A stretch of DNA of 64,000 nucleotides from Theobroma cacao. Its lineage: Eukaryota; Streptophyta; Magnoliopsida; Malvales; Malvaceae. The notes under the pieces were generated by a model. That model saw nothing but the letters and a program-made list of their open reading frames with translations. It was not told the DNA's origin and searched no databases. The position numbers were made by a program, and so were the translations under genes. Where the stretch lies: assembly GCF_000208745.1 (NCBI RefSeq), contig NC_030852.1:12488301-12552300 (forward strand). Reading direction: 5' to 3'. This document shows, in pieces, positions 60,730 to 64,000 of this stretch. Position 1 is the first letter of the stretch. Every line of letters begins with the position of its first letter.

Positions 60730-60750
60730 TTTTAGTGTTGCTGCCAGGGA
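60730..60750 (+). other. Athila primer binding site
   Basis: ttttagtgttgctgccaggg, four to five changes from TTGGCGCCGTTGCCGGGGA, and the best-preserved Athila PBS in the window. It lies 4-6 nt after the LTR end. Confidence 0.8.
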
Positions 60751-60866
60751 ATTGTTTCTAGAATTTATACTAATACTAATACTAAGTAATTTAGTCTTAC
60801 TTCAAATTTTATTTTTCTTGTTTTAATATTACATTTTGTTTGCTTGCAGATTTCTTCAGTCATTGT

Positions 60867-61930
60867 ATGCAAAGAAAAAGCAACTTGAATCTTGTTCCTT
60901 TTGATCCTGAGATAGAAAGAACTTTCAGAAGACGTCAAAGGGAGAATTTGCAAGTTACAGCTTTAATTCAAACAATGGCTAAGGATAACAATAACAATGG
61001 CAATAATGCTATTAATCTAGTTCCCAAAGCAAATAGAGCACTACAGGATTATGTTGTTCCTTTTTTGCAAGGCTTGCACCAAAGCATTAGGAGACTTTCC
61101 ATCAATGCAAATAATTTTGAAATTAAACCAGCTTACATTCAGATGATTCAGTCTTCAGTCCAGTTTGGTGGGTTACCTAGTGATGATCCTAATTCTCATT
61201 TGGTAAATTTTCTGAAGATTTGTGATACCTTTAAATATAATGGAGTAATTGATGATGCTATTCGATTAAGACTGTTTCCGTTTTCTCAAAGGGATAAAGT
61301 AAAGAGCTGGCTTAATTCACTGCCTAATGGGTCTATCACTACATGTGAAGACTTGGTACAAAATTTTCTAGCAAAATTTTTTTCGCCTGCCAAGACTGCA
61401 ACGATGAAGAACGATATCACCTCATTCACACAATTTGATGGTAAGTCCTTATGAAATTGATGCACTTAGCACCTTAATTGCTCAAGTGCTGCACAAGTGG
61501 CTGCACTGTCCAAGAAGTTTGACACATTGGGAGTTCATGCAATTCAAAATTCAAGTGTAGGTTGTGAGATGTGAGGAGATGGCCATTCAAATGATCAATG
61601 TCCATGATATTTTGAATCAGTTCAATTTGTGGGGAACTTCAATAGACAGCAGAATAGCCCATATTCCAATACTTATAATCTTGGTTAGAGAAACCACCTT
61701 AACTTTTCATGGAATAATAATGCAGGGACTTCTAATCCAAAACCCATCATGCCTCCTGGTTTTCAACAACAAGCTAGACCACAAATTCCTAAAAAAAAGT
61801 CCCAATTGGAAGGACTTCTCTTGCAATATATATCCAAGACTGATGTTATAATTCAAAGTAAATGAGCCTCCTTGAGAAATCTTGATACCTAAGTGGGATA
61901 GCTTGCAAACTCCATTAACAATAGACCTCA
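60867..61930 (+). pseudogene. Gag of the plus-strand Athila-like element
   Basis: I choose the ATG at 60867 (MQRKSNLNLVPFDPEIERTF), because the earlier in-frame codon at 60840 is TTG. The frame runs to a TGA at 61454, with AYIQMIQSSVQFGGLPSDDP, HLVNFLKICDTFKYNGVIDD, IRLRLFPFSQRDKVKSWLNS and QNFLAKFFSPAKTATMKNDI: the retrotransposon Gag domain in good condition. About 60 residues of the usual sequence are then missing. It resumes with AAQVAALSKKFDTLGV and a zinc knuckle reading C-E-M-stop-G-D-G-H-S-N-D-Q-C, so the second Cys codon is TGA. Pieces such as PGFQQQARPQIP follow to about 61930. Confidence 0.88.
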
Positions 61931-61977
61931 AGGTTTCTTACCCAGTGACACAAAAATCAATCCTAAAGGTAAGGAAC

Positions 61978-63162
61978 TGTGAGACCTTGATCTTTATAGA
62001 CTTGTAGCTAGAAGTAGACGCGATATCACGGACTAGAGGTAATTTCATCATTTCTTGAGTGAGCCCCTAGAAGTATGCTTTCAAACAATATTAAGGCCTA
62101 AGTAGGCCTAAGGCATAAATGAATGATGAAAATAAGGATAAAATGATGAAAGAAATAGAAATAATGATGATTTCCAAGGTAGGGGGTCATTTTTTCATCT
62201 CGAGTCGAAATTTTAAATTTTCGTGAACTGAGTATTTCTAGACTATTATGGACTTTGTCCCAATGTCAAAAGAGTAAAAAGATTACACAAAAGATTGGAG
62301 GAGAACAAGCCAACTTGTTAAGGGAATTTTCGTAATTTAAGTAGAGTTTGGATAAGCTTTAGCTATAAATATCATTTTTTCAACAGCTTCTTCATTTCTC
62401 CAGCAACTTCTTCTTCTTCTCATCCCAACTCACGTTTCTTTCATCCTCCATGAAAGCTTCTCTTAAAGCTTCCATCACCTTCTCAAGTTAACCTCAAATT
62501 TCATGCTTTTACACACCTTGTTATAGGGTTTTTCATACTCTTTTACTATTTCAACTTAAAAAAAATCTCAAAAGTCTTACTCCTATACTTTCTCTCACTA
62601 TCTAGGTATTTTAGAGAGAGAAAGAGAAAGCTTCTACAATAACTTGAAAACTCTTAGAAAGGGATTCAATTATAAAGCTACCAAGGTGAGTAGTGAAGTA
62701 AAGTTGATTTTTAAGTGTTGAGAATGGCTAGTGATTAGACTTGTGAGTGTTCTATAGTTGAGGTTGTTTATTCATTTTAGAGTGATTAGGATAGTGAAAA
62801 TAGATAGCCACTTAATGGCAATTGGAAGCTAGTTAGAAGATAGCTTTTAGAATTTATATTTATGTGAATTGAGTTAATTGTGATGCTAATGTGATGATAG
62901 GTTCAAACGAAGCCCCACTGCTCCATTTGAACCATTAGAGGAAGTTAGAATTCGGTAAAGATTTAACAAATACCGGTGAGTGAACTTGCATTTCAAAATG
63001 TTTTGGGAAGTGCCTACATGTTTAAATAAATCATTTGAAAGTTCCATTTGTTTTTACTTTAAAAATATACTTAGGGAACAAGCCCTTGATGAAATGTTTC
63101 TAACTTGTAGAATGTGCAGTATGACTAGTTCATGCGTTCTCACATTATATTGATATGTATAT
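61978..63162 (+). mobile_element. Chromovirus family A LTR, plus orientation, cut by another LTR
   Basis: Starts tgtgagacct at 61978 with left flank ggaac (61973-61977). It closely follows the reverse complement of 8360-10860, including the TATA-like motif at 62364-62372, the ttcttcttct stretch and the cttgaaatg..cttgttcc segment. It is interrupted at 63163 and its remainder lies beyond the window, so solo versus full element cannot be decided. Confidence 0.87.
62364..62372 (+). promoter_or_regulatory. TATA-box-like motif of the plus-oriented chromovirus LTR
   Basis: tataaatat, at the same offset (about 390 bp) from the LTR start as in the copy at 20559. Confidence 0.5.
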
Positions 63163-64000
63163 TGTCACGACTCGGTACTCTCTTCGAGCCCGTGACAACT
63201 ACTGCGATGTCTCGATAGACATTCATTACCGAAAATGTCAACCGAAACCTCACAAGGCTCTTGCAACAATTTTATGTCTCCCATGTGAGCAACAGTTACT
63301 AAATATCATGTTTTAAGGGAATATAAACTATTTTTAAATCAAAAACAAATAAAAAGTAATTTCTACTGCACAGGGATATTTTTGTCATTTTTACCTAAAA
63401 ATTTTGAAACTTGGTGAAAATACAATATATGATCAAAAAATATACATTTCTTATCTAATAATAAATTTAGGTATCTAAATCATCCATTTAAAGTGAATTT
63501 TTATCTAATAGAACAAAATAAAAATATTGGATAAAATATTTCATTTTCTTATAAAACAATATTTATAGAATCCTGCATAAACAATTTTTATAGCGTAAAA
63601 GCAAAATAAATTCATATATATAATAACACACTAAACCAAGTATACAAAAATATTCTACAATGACATGTGGGCCCCAAAATAACCGAAACTATACAAGACT
63701 GTAGACCTTCAATTTCTAAGGATGCAAATCCAAAAGCAACCCTCGACAAATTCGACTGTCTACAGACTGTCCTGAGCCTAAAATGGGTAAAAAGAAGGGG
63801 TGAGTTTTTATAAACCCAATGAGTAAGCAAAGTTTATCTACAACATCTAAAGCTGAGTAAATGGAGACAGTTAAATCATCCCATCATAATATGATTCATA
63901 ACATTTAAAACTCATTTCAATTCATATAAAACAATTACATTTCATCAAAATAATCAACAAGGCTTATGATTCTCTTAAAAACTTGGCTTGTGCCAAAACT
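63163..64000 (-). mobile_element. Family C LTR, 5'-of-plus-strand part, runs off the window
   Basis: Begins tgtcacgactcgg with gagcccgtgacaac, gacattcattaccg and ctcacaaggc, matching the start of the LTR at 45101-47928 (cgggcccatgacaaccc, gacactcattgacc, ccacaaggc). It is inserted in a family A LTR. Left flank is tatat (63158-63162). The right end is not in the window. Confidence 0.83.

Larger units (their letters stand above)
59280..61977 (+). mobile_element. Athila-like element, plus strand, cut by a chromovirus LTR
   Basis: 5' LTR 59280-60725 (tgataattctattt...aactgaca), then PBS, then gag. The internal region is interrupted at 61978 by another LTR and may continue beyond the window. Left flank is tttga (59275-59279); the matching right flank is not visible. 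It is related to, but distinct from, the element at 12937-27358. Confidence 0.88.

Noticed and set aside
1..64000. A host gene, defence system or other non-retroelement system
   Set aside because: Every coding signal I could read belongs to gag, pol or an env-position ORF of retrotransposons. The remaining gaps (10861-11475, 52011-54122, 57331-57544, 58809-59279) show no gene-like signal.

Overview
This window is plant nuclear DNA from a repeat-dense, probably pericentromeric or otherwise heterochromatic block. It is AT-rich, and I found no host gene, tRNA, rRNA, MITE with clear ends, or prokaryotic signal. Nearly everything recognisable is LTR retrotransposon: Ty3/gypsy chromovirus (Tekay/Del-like, with an integrase C-terminal chromodomain), Ty3/gypsy Athila-like, and at least three Ty1/copia-type LTR families. 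Every coding region carries stops or frameshifts. The organism is a flowering plant, probably a eudicot; that is inference from the element families only.

Layout. (1) <1-10860: a minus-strand chromovirus ('element 1') with pol, gag, PBS and 5' LTR; a chimeric LTR (3013-5718) sits between pol and gag, and a copia-type solo LTR (6331-7412, TSD acagt) inside gag. (2) 11476-27527: the 5' LTR of a plus-strand SIRE-like copia element, split by a complete minus-strand Athila element (12937-27358, TSD atatt), which is itself split by a plus-oriented chromovirus solo LTR (20559-23174). (3) 27528-28570: PBS and decayed gag of that copia element, cut by a chromovirus-related LTR (28571 onward) that holds a 3.7-kb solo LTR (28862-32596). 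(4) 33610-57330: two diverged copia LTRs, with a 3' LTR at 33610-35353 and a 5' LTR at 55491-57330, which may bracket one very old minus-strand element. Between them lie chromovirus 'element 2' (36052-48430, TSD atagc, with another LTR inserted in its 5' LTR), an Athila solo LTR (48502-50285, TSD acacc), a copia LTR end (about 50717-52010), AT-rich noncoding DNA, and a second copia-type solo LTR (54123-55302, TSD aaaac). (5) 57545-58803: a SIRE-like solo LTR (TSD gcatc). (6) 59280-61977: 5' LTR, PBS and gag of a plus-strand Athila element, cut by a chromovirus LTR (61978-63162) that is cut in turn by another LTR (63163 to the end).

The parts do not work together as a host system; they are layers of insertion. 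The observations most worth a second look concern LTR architecture. Three unrelated LTR families each carry a cluster of their own short perfect palindrome. A roughly 120-bp block, including a 24-nt exact match, is shared between chromovirus and Athila LTRs in opposite orientations. One solo insertion has ends from two different LTR families. One LTR family has landed twice in the same zone of another family's LTR. All calls are from reading the sequence; no database search was run.
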